In this document: piece after piece, positions 7,182 to 13,211 of the stretch | Layout: the number at the start of each line of letters is the position of its first letter | Position numbering within the stretch: position 1 is the stretch's first letter | Origin: JBGQDM01 sp041495845 | Lineage (GTDB): Bacteria > Acidobacteriota > Terriglobia > Terriglobales > Acidobacteriaceae | Length of the DNA: 23,060 nucleotides | Reading direction: 5' to 3' | Assembly: GCA_041495845.1 (NCBI GenBank) | Contig: JBGQDM010000048.1 | Location: 1 to 23,060 of the forward strand | Translations under genes and position numbers: made by a program | The notes under the pieces: generated by a model | Database searches by the model: none | What the model saw: only the letters and a program-made list of their open reading frames with translations | Told to the model about the DNA's origin: nothing

Positions 7182-8240
7182 TCAAAACCAATGCGGAAAC
7201 ATCATCTCGACCAGGCCGGGGACCCAGTACGAATAAAATCGCTCATCGCAGATTTTGTAGTTTCCGTACTTCTTCCGGGCATAGTCGCCCCAATGCGGGC
7301 GGGTGCCGTCGAGATCGGTGAATCCGTACTCGCGGGCCAGCGCCCAGGAACTGAAGACGCGCCCAGTCTTTTTTTTCACCTGCGGGTCAGCCGCCAGCGC
7401 GACCAACGCCCGGCCTACATATCGCGGCGACTCTGACGCCAGGAAATCCGCGCCGGCATCATTCTGGTTGGGTGCATTCTTGGCGTTCCTTTCCCCTGCT
7501 TCCTTCCAATTGCCCTCGCTGACGCCGAAATGGTCGAGCACCGCTTCCGAACGCAGGAAGCCCGGCGTCAATGCCAGCGAAACAATGTTTCGTTTGCGCA
7601 GTTCGCGGGCCATAGCGAACGCCAGCCGGATGACGGAAATCTTCACCAGGTCATAAAAAATGTTGCCGCGATAATAGAACGCATCGCCATCGGTAATTTC
7701 AAAAATAATCGCCCGGCGCCGACCCAGCATCAGCGGACCCGCATAGTGCGACGTGATGATGTGCGAATGGATGGCCTGCTTCAGCATGCGCAATCCGTTG
7801 TCGAGGTTGGCAGTCCAGAAGGTCTTGCCGAATTCCGTGAGCGGGTCGCCGCCCCACACGTCGTTGACCAGAATGTCCAGCCCCTTGTGCCGCCGTTTGA
7901 TGCCAGCAACCAGTTTTTTCACTTCCGCCGGCTCGGTGTGATCCACGCGCACGGCAATGCCGCGCCCGCCGGCGGCCGTCACCAGCTCGGCGGTTTCTTC
8001 GATCGTTTCAGGCCGACCGGGAGTGGCGGATCGTGCTCGGGTGCTGCGCCCGGTGCAATAAACCGTCGCACCCGCCTCGCCGAGCGCGATGGCAATGCCG
8101 CGACCGGCGCCGCGCGTGGCTCCGGCAACCAGCGCGATTTTGCCGCGCAAGTCCGGCGTCTTGTAGGCAGCTCCCCGCGTTGTTCTTCCAGTTCTGCTTT
8201 TTCCCGCCCGTCTTTTCTCAGGCCTTTGTGCTGCCGCCAT
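7182..8240 (-). CDS. Short-chain dehydrogenase/reductase (DHRS1-like)
   Basis: This 352-residue SDR has a basic extension of about 30 residues, then the NAD(P)-binding motif GATRGAGRG (40-48), a CTGRST segment suited to NADPH, and LVNDVWGG in place of the usual NNAG. The catalytic Tyr-x-x-x-Lys is Y196 and K200 (FYDLVK). The position that normally carries the catalytic serine reads EITDG, with threonine 183. The LTPGFLRSE segment follows. The length and the long C-terminal part (about 70 residues past the core) resemble the DHRS1 branch of the family; the substrate is unknown. The ATG at 8238-8240 is preceded by GGAGG, a good ribosome site. It is convergent with the upstream helical-protein gene. 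A partly palindromic TetR-like site lies 30 bp upstream. Confidence 0.85.
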   Translation of the reverse strand: MAAAQRPEKRRAGKSRTGRTTRGAAYKTPDLRGKIALVAGATRGAGRGIAIALGEAGATVYCTGRSTRARSATPGRPETIEETAELVTAAGGRGIAVRVDHTEPAEVKKLVAGIKRRHKGLDILVNDVWGGDPLTEFGKTFWTANLDNGLRMLKQAIHSHIITSHYAGPLMLGRRRAIIFEITDGDAFYYRGNIFYDLVKISVIRLAFAMARELRKRNIVSLALTPGFLRSEAVLDHFGVSEGNWKEAGERNAKNAPNQNDAGADFLASESPRYVGRALVALAADPQVKKKTGRVFSSWALAREYGFTDLDGTRPHWGDYARKKYGNYKICDERFYSYWVPGLVEMMFPHWF

Positions 8241-8269
8241 GTCCTCGCCTCCACTTCCTCACCTCAATA

Positions 8270-8285
8270 ATGAATGGTCGTTCAT
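8270..8285. promoter_or_regulatory. Operator-like imperfect palindrome upstream of the SDR gene
   Basis: ATGAATGGTCGTTCAT is palindromic at 12 of 16 positions and lies 30 bp before the dehydrogenase start. Its shape (TGAA..G..C..TTCA) resembles operators of TetR-family repressors. No regulator gene is adjacent, so this is tentative. Confidence 0.3.
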
Positions 8286-8524
8286 GAATTGGCGGCCTGG
8301 GTGCGGCCCGCATGAGAACGGTGCTGGCGCCTTATCTGCGCAAGAGGAAAAGGGCAAAGGCTCAATCGAGTTCGCGGACCCCCTACGAGCGCCGGGGCAG
8401 ACCGGAACGCGGGTTGGCTTGAGTCCAGCTTGTCCCCGGTGGTTGGTGAAATGCAGTTTTTCACCAACTACAGCATAGCTTTCAGTTGCCGCCCCTGGGT
8501 CAATGTCGAGTCTGACCGGATGCG
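8286..8524. other. Intergenic region with a strong hairpin
   Basis: This stretch lies between the tandem cupin (upstream) and dehydrogenase genes on the minus strand. The only clear structure is an inverted repeat, 8442-8451 with 8459-8468: a perfect 10-bp stem (GTTGGTGAAA and its complement) around a 7-base loop. It begins about 57 bases past the cupin stop and could end that transcript, although no T-run follows. No protein gene is convincing. Confidence 0.5.
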
Positions 8525-9046
8525 CTAACGGGGTTTCTTCGTTGCCTTCGCGTTCTTCAATGCGGTCTCAAGAGGAATCTCTTGGCCTGCCGCATCTACC
8601 CAGTGAATATCAAATACCCCGTCCGAAGAAAGAAAAACCAGGCAAGGAGCGGAACCGAGACACGTGGCCCGATGGACGTCGCGTCCGGGCATGTACACGT
8701 AATCTCCATGATGCGCGACGAACGCCTTGGCATCTTTCATTTGGAGCTCCAGCGAGCCGCTCACCACCATCACGGTTTCACTGGGAGTATGCCAATGGAA
8801 CGGAGCGACACAGCCGGGTGCGAACTTCGCCAGCAGAACGGATGGCCCCGTGCTCGGATCGCCTCTCTCCACCGCTACGGTAAAGCATTTGGGAGCATTC
8901 GGAATGGCGCCAAATTTGGCGCTGGCAGCCGAAGCGACAATCGGTTTATCTTCCGTTCCCTGGGCGGCCAGGCGGCTAGCCAGGCCGATGACACTCACGG
9001 CCGCGAGCACCATTAGAAAAACCCGAGATTCCTTGGCGAGCTTCAT
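8525..9046 (-). CDS. Exported single-domain cupin protein
   Basis: The 173-residue protein has a signal peptide (KLAKESR, then a hydrophobic core at about 9-24, cleavage near AAQ). The cupin motifs follow: motif 1 gives HWH (H84, H86) and E90, and motif 2 gives H125 after MPGRD. These four residues form a standard cupin metal site, so it likely binds a divalent metal in the periplasm. Cysteines C54, C79 and C129 plus a later one could form disulfides. Cupins of this type occur as small sensors, isomerases or dioxygenases; nothing here decides which. The start ATG has GAGGAG five bases upstream. It lies upstream of the dehydrogenase gene on the same strand but with about 285 bp between them, so a shared operon is doubtful. 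Confidence 0.8.
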   Translation of the reverse strand: MKLAKESRVFLMVLAAVSVIGLASRLAAQGTEDKPIVASAASAKFGAIPNAPKCFTVAVERGDPSTGPSVLLAKFAPGCVAPFHWHTPSETVMVVSGSLELQMKDAKAFVAHHGDYVYMPGRDVHRATCLGSAPCLVFLSSDGVFDIHWVDAAGQEIPLETALKNAKATKKPR

Positions 9047-9135
9047 AAACGCTCCTCACACCTCACACGAAATTGGCGAAGACCACTTGCCGACGCGCAA
9101 TTTACGGCAAAATCCGCCCAAAGTCCAGAGGATTG

Positions 9136-9230
9136 ATGATCGTCGTAACTTCTCGCGATGCCGTCAAGAGTGCTGCCATCGAACGTGTACTACTCTCTGC
9201 GCGAGAACGAGACTACGGTAGAACTCTCCG
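9136..9230 (+). pseudogene. Possible remnant of a DUF84/YjjX-like gene, cut by a REP unit
   Basis: An ATG at 9136, preceded by AGAGGA, opens a frame reading MIVVTSRDAVKSAAIERVLL, which then runs into REP unit R1 at 9231. The beginning resembles the N-terminus of non-canonical purine NTP phosphatases (GSTNPVK-type motif), but only about 30 residues precede the repeat. This may be an N-terminal remnant or chance; no downstream remainder was found. Confidence 0.22.
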
Positions 9231-9324
9231 CTCCAGTGCCGCAGGCACGCAACTGGAAAACCCGGCACGTCAGTGCCGGGTCAACCCGCAAGAAATCCAA
9301 CCGAGTCCCGTTAGGGACGGCACC
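9231..9324 (+). repeat. REP-like unit R1
   Basis: The unit starts with CTCCAGTGCCGCAGGCAC, has the central CCCGGCAC GTCA GTGCCGGG hairpin, and ends with GTCCCGTTAGGGACGGCACC. Confidence 0.85.
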
Positions 9325-9375
9325 ACCCCCCGATTGCGTCTTTTAGCTCCGCTTGCCCGAGCCGCAGGGCCGCCG

Positions 9376-9430
9376 CTGGAAAAACCCGGTACGGGTCAGC
9401 GGGCGTACCCGGACGCGTTAGACCATCCGG
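9376..9430 (+). repeat. Divergent REP-like unit B1
   Basis: The unit starts with CTGGAAAAACCCG and contains AGCGGGCGTA and GGACGCGTTAGACCATC. It joins R2 directly and is nearly repeated as B2 at 10171. Confidence 0.8.
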
Positions 9431-9522
9431 CTCCAGTGCCGAAGGCACGAAACTGGAAAGCCCGGCACGTGAGTGCCGGGTCAAGAGGCAAACATCAAAC
9501 CGAGTCCCGTAGGGACGGCACC
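9431..9522 (+). repeat. REP-like unit R2, abutting the transposase start
   Basis: This unit has the same three hairpins as R1. Its last hairpin (GTCCC GTA GGGAC) contains the AGGGA that would act as ribosome site for the ATG at 9524. Confidence 0.85.
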
Positions 9523-9523
9523 C

Positions 9524-9966
9524 ATGACCCACCGCTACCCGAACGTTCTCATCCATTACGTCTTCAGCACCAAGCGACGCGACAACCTCATCCCGGACAA
9601 TCTTTCTGAGCTCCTGCACCGCTACGTGATCGGAATTGGAACTAACACCCGCTTGCCCGTGCTCGCCGTGGGAGGCACCAACAATCATCTCCACTTGTTG
9701 ATCACGCTGCCGCCCGACATCGCCGGGCCAAGGCCGTGCAAATATTCAAAGCCAACTCCTCCCGCTGGCTGCGCGAACACAAGATCGACTTCACCTGGCA
9801 GGAGGGCTACGGGGCTTTCAGCGTGAGCGCATCCAACCTGGAAACGGTCAAGCGATACATTGAACACCAGCGCGAACATCACGCGCGACGCTCGTATGAA
9901 GATGAGTTCACGGCGCTGTTGAAGAAGAGCGGCGTCAGCTACGAGTTGGAAACCGTCTTCGACTGA
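9524..9966 (+). pseudogene. IS200/IS605-like Y1 (REP-associated type) transposase, frameshifted
   Basis: Two frames together encode one HUH single-strand transposase of about 147 residues. The first frame (ATG at 9524) has HYVFSTKRRDN and the HUH metal motif in NNHLHLLITLPPDI. It then leaves the family pattern and runs on to a stop at 9826. The rest continues in another frame from about 9724 (AKAVQIFKANSSRWL, WQEGYGAFSVS, and the candidate catalytic tyrosine in RYIEHQREHH) to the TGA at 9964-9966. The join is at 9722-9727, where loss of one C explains the break. Programmed frameshifting is not known for this family as far as I recall, so a disabled gene or sequencing error is likelier. Repeat units flank it in opposite orientations. 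Confidence 0.8.
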
Positions 9967-9974
9967 GGTGCCGG

Positions 9975-10065
9975 GGTGCCGTCCCTGCGGGACTCGCTCT
10001 CGTTCTGGTCGCTGACCCGGCACTCACGTGCCGGGCTTTCACGTTTCGTGCCTGCGGCACTGGGA
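9975..10065 (-). repeat. REP-like unit R3, inverted, just after the transposase stop
   Basis: Reverse-complement copy of the R unit: GGTGCCGTCCCTGCGGGACTC first, then the CCGGCAC hairpin, then GTGCCTGCGGCACTGGGA. An extra GGTGCCG precedes it directly after the TGA. Together with R2 it frames the transposase symmetrically. Confidence 0.85.
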
Positions 10066-10170
10066 CCGAACTGCTCACGGCTTGTGCACGGGGCCGGACG
10101 AGCGAGTTCCCAAAACCAAAGTCCCGCAGAGCCTGCCCTGAGCGGGCGTAGCGCGCCGAAGGGCCCGACA

Positions 10171-10226
10171 CTGGAAAAACCCGATACGAGCCAGCGGGCG
10201 TAACGGGACGCGTTAGACCATCACGA
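10171..10226 (+). repeat. Divergent REP-like unit B2
   Basis: Near copy of B1 (CTGGAAAAACCCGATACG, AGCGGGCGTA, GGACGCGTTAGACCATC). It joins R4 directly, as B1 joins R2, so a B-R pair occurs on each side of the transposase in the same orientation. Confidence 0.8.
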
Positions 10227-10316
10227 CTCCAGTGCCGCAGGCACGATACATGAAAGCCCGGCACGTGAGTGCCGGGTTCAACGAGCAACAAGCGATCTGA
10301 GTCCCGCAGGGACGAC
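10227..10316 (+). repeat. REP-like unit R4
   Basis: CTCCAGTGCCGCAGGCAC, then the CCCGGCAC GTGA GTGCCGGG hairpin and GTCCCGCAGGGAC. The terminal GGCACC is replaced by GACAAG. Confidence 0.8.
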
Positions 10317-10360
10317 AAGCCGACGTCAGCGGGGCAGCCGTCAGGCAGGTAGCTCCATTG

Positions 10361-10454
10361 CTCCAGCCCCGAAAGGGGCGACACAAGAAAGCCCGGCACG
10401 TCAGTGCCGGGTCAACCGGCGAAAATCAATCCGAGTCCCGTGAGGGACGGCACC
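10361..10454 (+). repeat. REP-like unit R5
   Basis: The first hairpin is changed to CCCC GAAA GGGG, while the other two hairpins match R1. The compensatory change keeps the stem and supports selection on structure rather than sequence. Confidence 0.8.
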
Positions 10455-10486
10455 CGTGCCACCCCAGGGTCAGGGCGCGTGGCCCC

Positions 10487-10532
10487 GCCTCGATCTTGAA
10501 TTTCGTGAGCACCAGCAACCCCGAGGGTGCCT
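10487..10532 (+). repeat. 46-bp direct repeat D1
   Basis: This matches 11795-11839 at about 43 of 46 positions by eye (shared core GTGAGCACCAGCAACCC, then GAGGGTGCC). D1 and D2 frame a 1.3-kb segment holding the 69-residue protein and the HEPN gene. Confidence 0.75.
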
Positions 10533-10564
10533 GTCGTTGGGATTGAACGTCGTTGAAAGCGCCG

Positions 10565-10620
10565 CGGTAGAGCGGCCCTTCAGGGCCGCGTTACGGGCCT
10601 CCATACCGCAGGCTTTAGCC
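10565..10620. repeat. Palindromic GC-rich repeat
   Basis: An 8-bp hairpin GCGGCCCT/AGGGCCGC (10572-10579 with 10582-10589) lies inside an outer CGGTA/TACCG pair (10565-10569 with 10604-10608). CAGGCTTTAGCCC follows. The look is that of a common dispersed intergenic palindrome. Confidence 0.5.
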
Positions 10621-10716
10621 CCTGAGAAGTGTCATTAGGCCACCCCGACGCATTTTCATCAGCTTGAAGTCTGTGGCATGAGAGGTCGCAGTTCCGAGTG
10701 CGCGGACACGGACTTC

Positions 10717-10926
10717 TCAGATCATGTGGAATCGACGAAGGCATTTTTCAATGGCATCGCGCTTCTCTGGGGGGCACGGAACCTGCCTGACCTTCGCGCT
10801 GGTTCGATTGGCGGCGATCCGTGGCCTCAGTCCGCTGAGTTCTTTCACGTTCGCGATCCAGCATGTCTTCGGCACAAAGCCCGACTGTCGTTTCACGCAC
10901 TCTGCGATTTGTTTGTAGGTAGCCAT
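10717..10926 (-). CDS. Small conserved protein of unknown function (69 aa)
   Basis: The 69-residue product begins MATYKQIAECVKRQSGFVPK and continues with TCWIANVKELSGL, an N-R-T stretch, then PCPPEKRDAIEKCLRRFHMI. I recognise this layout (SGFVPKTCWIAxVKE ... PCPPEKRxAIExxLRxFxMI) as a widespread family of small hypothetical proteins. From memory its members often sit near restriction-modification or other defence genes, but this was not checked. It is basic and has no signal peptide. It runs divergently from the HEPN gene, with 82 bp between the two starts, and both lie inside the D1-D2 repeat bracket. Open frames on the plus strand across it are not gene-like. Confidence 0.65.
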   Translation of the reverse strand: MATYKQIAECVKRQSGFVPKTCWIANVKELSGLRPRIAANRTSAKVRQVPCPPEKRDAIEKCLRRFHMI

Positions 10927-10995
10927 CGAGCAAACAGTTTATCGCAATCCGCCCAGCTCCTAGAACTGCCGCAGGTGTACCTCGATCTGGCGCAG

Positions 10996-11001
10996 TATTA
11001 T
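10996..11001 (+). promoter_or_regulatory. -10-like hexamer next to the HEPN gene start
   Basis: TATTAT lies 7 bases before the ATG at 11009, which itself lacks a ribosome site. If used, the message would be leaderless. No good -35 is seen. Confidence 0.25.
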
Positions 11002-11008
11002 CAGTCGT

Positions 11009-11749
11009 ATGCCCACGATTGATGAGCAGTTCCGCCGCGAGCTGGAGATATTTCGGACTGAAGAGGAGAAGGCGGCGCAATTCTACTTCGCCTTTCTCGC
11101 CGTGCATGATGTCGCCTACCGGCACAAGTCGGTCGCGGCCCTTCTAAATCGCGCGCCGCTGTTCTGGAACACGTGCCTGGGCGGGCTTCAGGCCGCAGCG
11201 TTCATTGCCCTCGGTCGCGTCTTCGACCTGAAGTCGCCTCACAATCTGGAAAAACTTCTCCGCATGGTGGAAGGTAACCCGCAGGTCTTCTCGAAGGCCG
11301 CTCTGGCTCGGCGCAAACAGGGCAACGAGGCCAAACGCCCGGAGTGGCTGGGCACGTATCTGCGGAGCGTTCACGAGCCGACACTCGAAGACTTCCGCAG
11401 ACTCCGCGCGCACGTTCAGAAGTGGCGGCAAATCTACAACGCAAACTATCGGGCCGTGCGGCACAAGTTTTTCGCACACAAAGAAGCGGCTGACGAGGCA
11501 GCGGTGACGGCACTGTTCAGGAAGGGCACGAACCGAGAGTTGCAGCGGATGTTGACTTTTCTCGGCTCGCTTCACCAGGCTCTGCGGCAGCTTTTCTACG
11601 ACGGCAGGAAGCCCGTGCTGCGACCTGCACGGTATTCGCTGAAGGAGATGAGGAAGAAGCCCGTGCCTGCCTTTTTCAGCGGTGTGCTAGTGCAGGAGCA
11701 CATCACCCGCGAGGCGCAGGAGTTTCTCATGCGTGTAGCGAAGCAGTGA
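11009..11749 (+). CDS. AbiU2-like HEPN-domain protein
   Basis: The 246-residue protein has the pattern I associate with HEPN proteins of the AbiU2 type. An early FWNTCLGGLQAAAFIALGRV segment (residues 52-71) is followed by a long helical region. Then YNANYRAVRHKFFAH contains an R-x5-H motif (R151 to H157), within the R-x4-6-H range of HEPN ribonucleases. A later segment (LHQALRQLFYDGRKPVLRPARYS) is also typical from memory. Many HEPN proteins cleave RNA and act in abortive infection or toxin-antitoxin pairs, so a defence role is possible. No recognised antitoxin (MNT nucleotidyltransferase) is adjacent. There is no ribosome site before the ATG. The gene lies between direct repeats D1 and D2, divergent from the 69-residue protein gene. 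Confidence 0.65.
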   Translation: MPTIDEQFRRELEIFRTEEEKAAQFYFAFLAVHDVAYRHKSVAALLNRAPLFWNTCLGGLQAAAFIALGRVFDLKSPHNLEKLLRMVEGNPQVFSKAALARRKQGNEAKRPEWLGTYLRSVHEPTLEDFRRLRAHVQKWRQIYNANYRAVRHKFFAHKEAADEAAVTALFRKGTNRELQRMLTFLGSLHQALRQLFYDGRKPVLRPARYSLKEMRKKPVPAFFSGVLVQEHITREAQEFLMRVAKQ

Positions 11750-11794
11750 GCCAGTCCGTGCTCGAATCTGCATCGGGACATAGGCGGGTGGCCA

Positions 11795-11840
11795 GCCTTG
11801 ATCTTGAATTCGTGAGCACCAGCAACCCTGAGGGTGCCCT
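11795..11840 (+). repeat. 46-bp direct repeat D2
   Basis: Second copy of D1, lacking one T. Its end overlaps the stop (11839-11841) of the frameshifted gene on the minus strand. A GGCGGGTGGCC motif precedes it, and a related motif precedes D1. Confidence 0.75.
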
Positions 11841-12230
11841 ATTCGGTTGAATTCGCCAGTTTCGAGAGCCTCATGATGTCCGTCTGACGGATGGAGTTCG
11901 TCACTTCGCAACGTGACCTGTCCAAAGTTTTAGTCCCGATTGTCTCTAGATAATCAGATACGGCTGCGGCCTCAATCAGCACTGGTCCCGATCCCGCCCA
12001 AGGCGATCTTCACCATTTTTCTTTACACCGGAAACCCAAAATGACTCACCCGTCTCCATATCAACGTAATTACCGCCCGATTCACCGCGCCGCTGGCCCT
12101 TAAGCTTCATCAATCCTCGGCCATTGAAGTACAGCGTCCGACCAGTCTTCGATGAAGTCACGTAGCCAATCCAAGCGAAACCGTTATCGGAATGGCCACT
12201 CTTAAGCTCGATGTACCTCAGGAGTTTCAC
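11839..12230 (-). pseudogene. Frameshifted conserved hypothetical gene
   Basis: From a GTG at 12228-12230 the frame reads MKLLRYIELKSGHSDNG and continues through RTLYFNGRGLMKLKGQRRG, GGNYVDMETGESFWVSGVKK and NGEDR. Then the frame is lost: between the CGC codon (12003-12005) and TGG (11998-12000) only two bases remain where a histidine codon is expected. In the shifted frame the protein resumes as WAGSGPVLIEAAAVSDYLE and continues to a TAG at 11839-11841. I recognise the intact pattern (GEDRHWAGSGxVLIE) as a small conserved family without a known function. The one-base deletion makes it a pseudogene, or possibly a sequencing error. No ribosome site is visible, and the stop overlaps repeat D2. 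Confidence 0.7.
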
Positions 12231-12268
12231 GGTGGTGAGTGTGCCACACGAACTGGAACCAATCAATT

Positions 12269-12287
12269 GGCGGGTGGGCCACCCGCC
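12269..12287. repeat. Perfect 19-base palindrome
   Basis: Nine-base arms (GGCGGGTGG and its complement) flank a single G. It lies between the DUF5677-like gene and the frameshifted gene. Related GGCGGGTGGCC-type strings lie beside D1 and D2. Confidence 0.6.
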
Positions 12288-12306
12288 CGGACGGAGCGCC
12301 GGCGAA

Positions 12307-13089
12307 TCACGGAACTTGCCTCCTAACGGCGGCTGCCCCATCGAAGTCGAAGCTAAGGCCCTTGTCTCGTAGCTCTTTCAATTTAGTTTCTTCTATCAGC
12401 CGGAAATGTATATTCCATAATTCCGCGATAGCACACATGTAGCACGTTCCGGCGACCAAAATTCCAGAAACGAACCTGTCATCATAAATTTGTAAAACAT
12501 CTTGAACCACATTCATCATTACACCTGCTGACGACCCATGTGCAGCGTTAGAGAGGAATCTGTAATCGTTTTTGTATGATTGCTGCGTATTCAACTTCGC
12601 AGCCATTTCAGAAAAACTCAGCCCGGACCAATTCGGCAGCGGCCGCCCATTTTTGTCGAATTTCATCCAGCTCTTGTTTTGGTCATAAGCGTCCTGCCAG
12701 CGCTTCCGCTCTTCCGCAAGCAGGGACGGGTTGGCGAGAACCCCGGGCGCCAAGTGCCAGAAGTAAGCGAGATACTCACTTCCGCGCCTGTCACGTTCCA
12801 GTTCCTCCGCATCTAGATAACCAGCCTGTAGGGCCAGCTCCAGAATACGTCGCGCTATAGTTGCGGCGTCCTCACAGTGTCCGATTACACAAAGCGAATA
12901 CAAAGAGCCGTGTGATTTGAATGCCTGAATGAACAACAAATCCAATGCTCTCTCGAAGGGCCTCCTATGCTGGCGGTCGCGGATGACAACCTCCTCAAGT
13001 GTCTCGTGCACTAAACGCCAAAGACCCATAGCCCCACGATGACGTTCTATGGTTCTTTTCTTCGCGGCCGCGTTACTTTGAGTTGTCAT
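12307..13089 (-). CDS. DUF5677-like (HEPN-related) protein
   Basis: The 260-residue protein has no signal peptide and is mostly helical. It contains HCEDAATIARRILELALQAG (71-90), followed by a Tyr/Leu-rich stretch and YRFLSNAAHGSSAG with H184. This matches the general layout of DUF5677-like proteins, which have been related to HEPN folds; the assignment is from memory and moderate. If correct it may be an RNA-targeting or defence-associated protein, but a nuclease motif is not evident. ATG at 13089 is preferred: GAGAGG lies about 11 bases upstream, and the longer frame to 13251 runs backwards through a degraded copA copy in the wrong frame. AT-richer than its neighbours to the eye, as expected of a transferred gene. 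Confidence 0.6.
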   Translation of the reverse strand: MTTQSNAAAKKRTIERHRGAMGLWRLVHETLEEVVIRDRQHRRPFERALDLLFIQAFKSHGSLYSLCVIGHCEDAATIARRILELALQAGYLDAEELERDRRGSEYLAYFWHLAPGVLANPSLLAEERKRWQDAYDQNKSWMKFDKNGRPLPNWSGLSFSEMAAKLNTQQSYKNDYRFLSNAAHGSSAGVMMNVVQDVLQIYDDRFVSGILVAGTCYMCAIAELWNIHFRLIEETKLKELRDKGLSFDFDGAAAVRRQVP

Positions 13090-13113
13090 AAAACAAGCCC
13101 TCTCAAACTCTTC

Positions 13114-13210
13114 CTTCCGCAGCCTCAGTGCATTTCCAACGCCGCTGCGGCCAGCACCGGGCTCGGCAGCAGTCCGAAATGCGGATAGAGCACCCCCGCC
13201 GCCACGGGCG
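13114..13210 (-). pseudogene. Degraded duplicate of the end of the copper ATPase gene
   Basis: On the minus strand this reads PVAAGVLYPHFGLLPSPVLAAAA and then, after a deletion of about 25 bases and a frame change, GNALRLRK. It matches the C-terminal PIAAGVLYPFFGWLLSPVLAAAA ... GNSLRLR of the intact copA 451 bp away. Aligned bases 13140-13210 and 13591-13661 agree at about 59 of 71 positions. It is too diverged to be a recent duplication. Confidence 0.75.
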
Positions 13211-13211
13211 G

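Larger units (their letters stand above)
9231..10454. mobile_element. REP array with an embedded IS200-like transposase
   Basis: Seven REP-like units (five R type, two divergent B type) surround one Y1 transposase gene. Each R unit carries three small hairpins: a GTGCC/GGCAC stem, an 8-bp CCCGGCAC/GTGCCGGG stem, and a GTCCC/GGGAC stem. R2 ends immediately before the transposase ATG. R3 lies in the opposite orientation, starting 8 bases after the stop codon. Such an arrangement is described for REP-associated tyrosine transposases. The whole stretch has no other gene. Confidence 0.8.

Noticed and set aside
9231..10454. Repeat array considered as CRISPR
   Set aside because: Units are about 90 bp, internally hairpinned, unevenly spaced and in mixed orientation, with no short spacers.
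10678..11022. A plus-strand 114-codon frame over the small conserved gene
   Set aside because: It lacks gene-like pattern, while the opposite strand encodes a recognisable conserved small protein.
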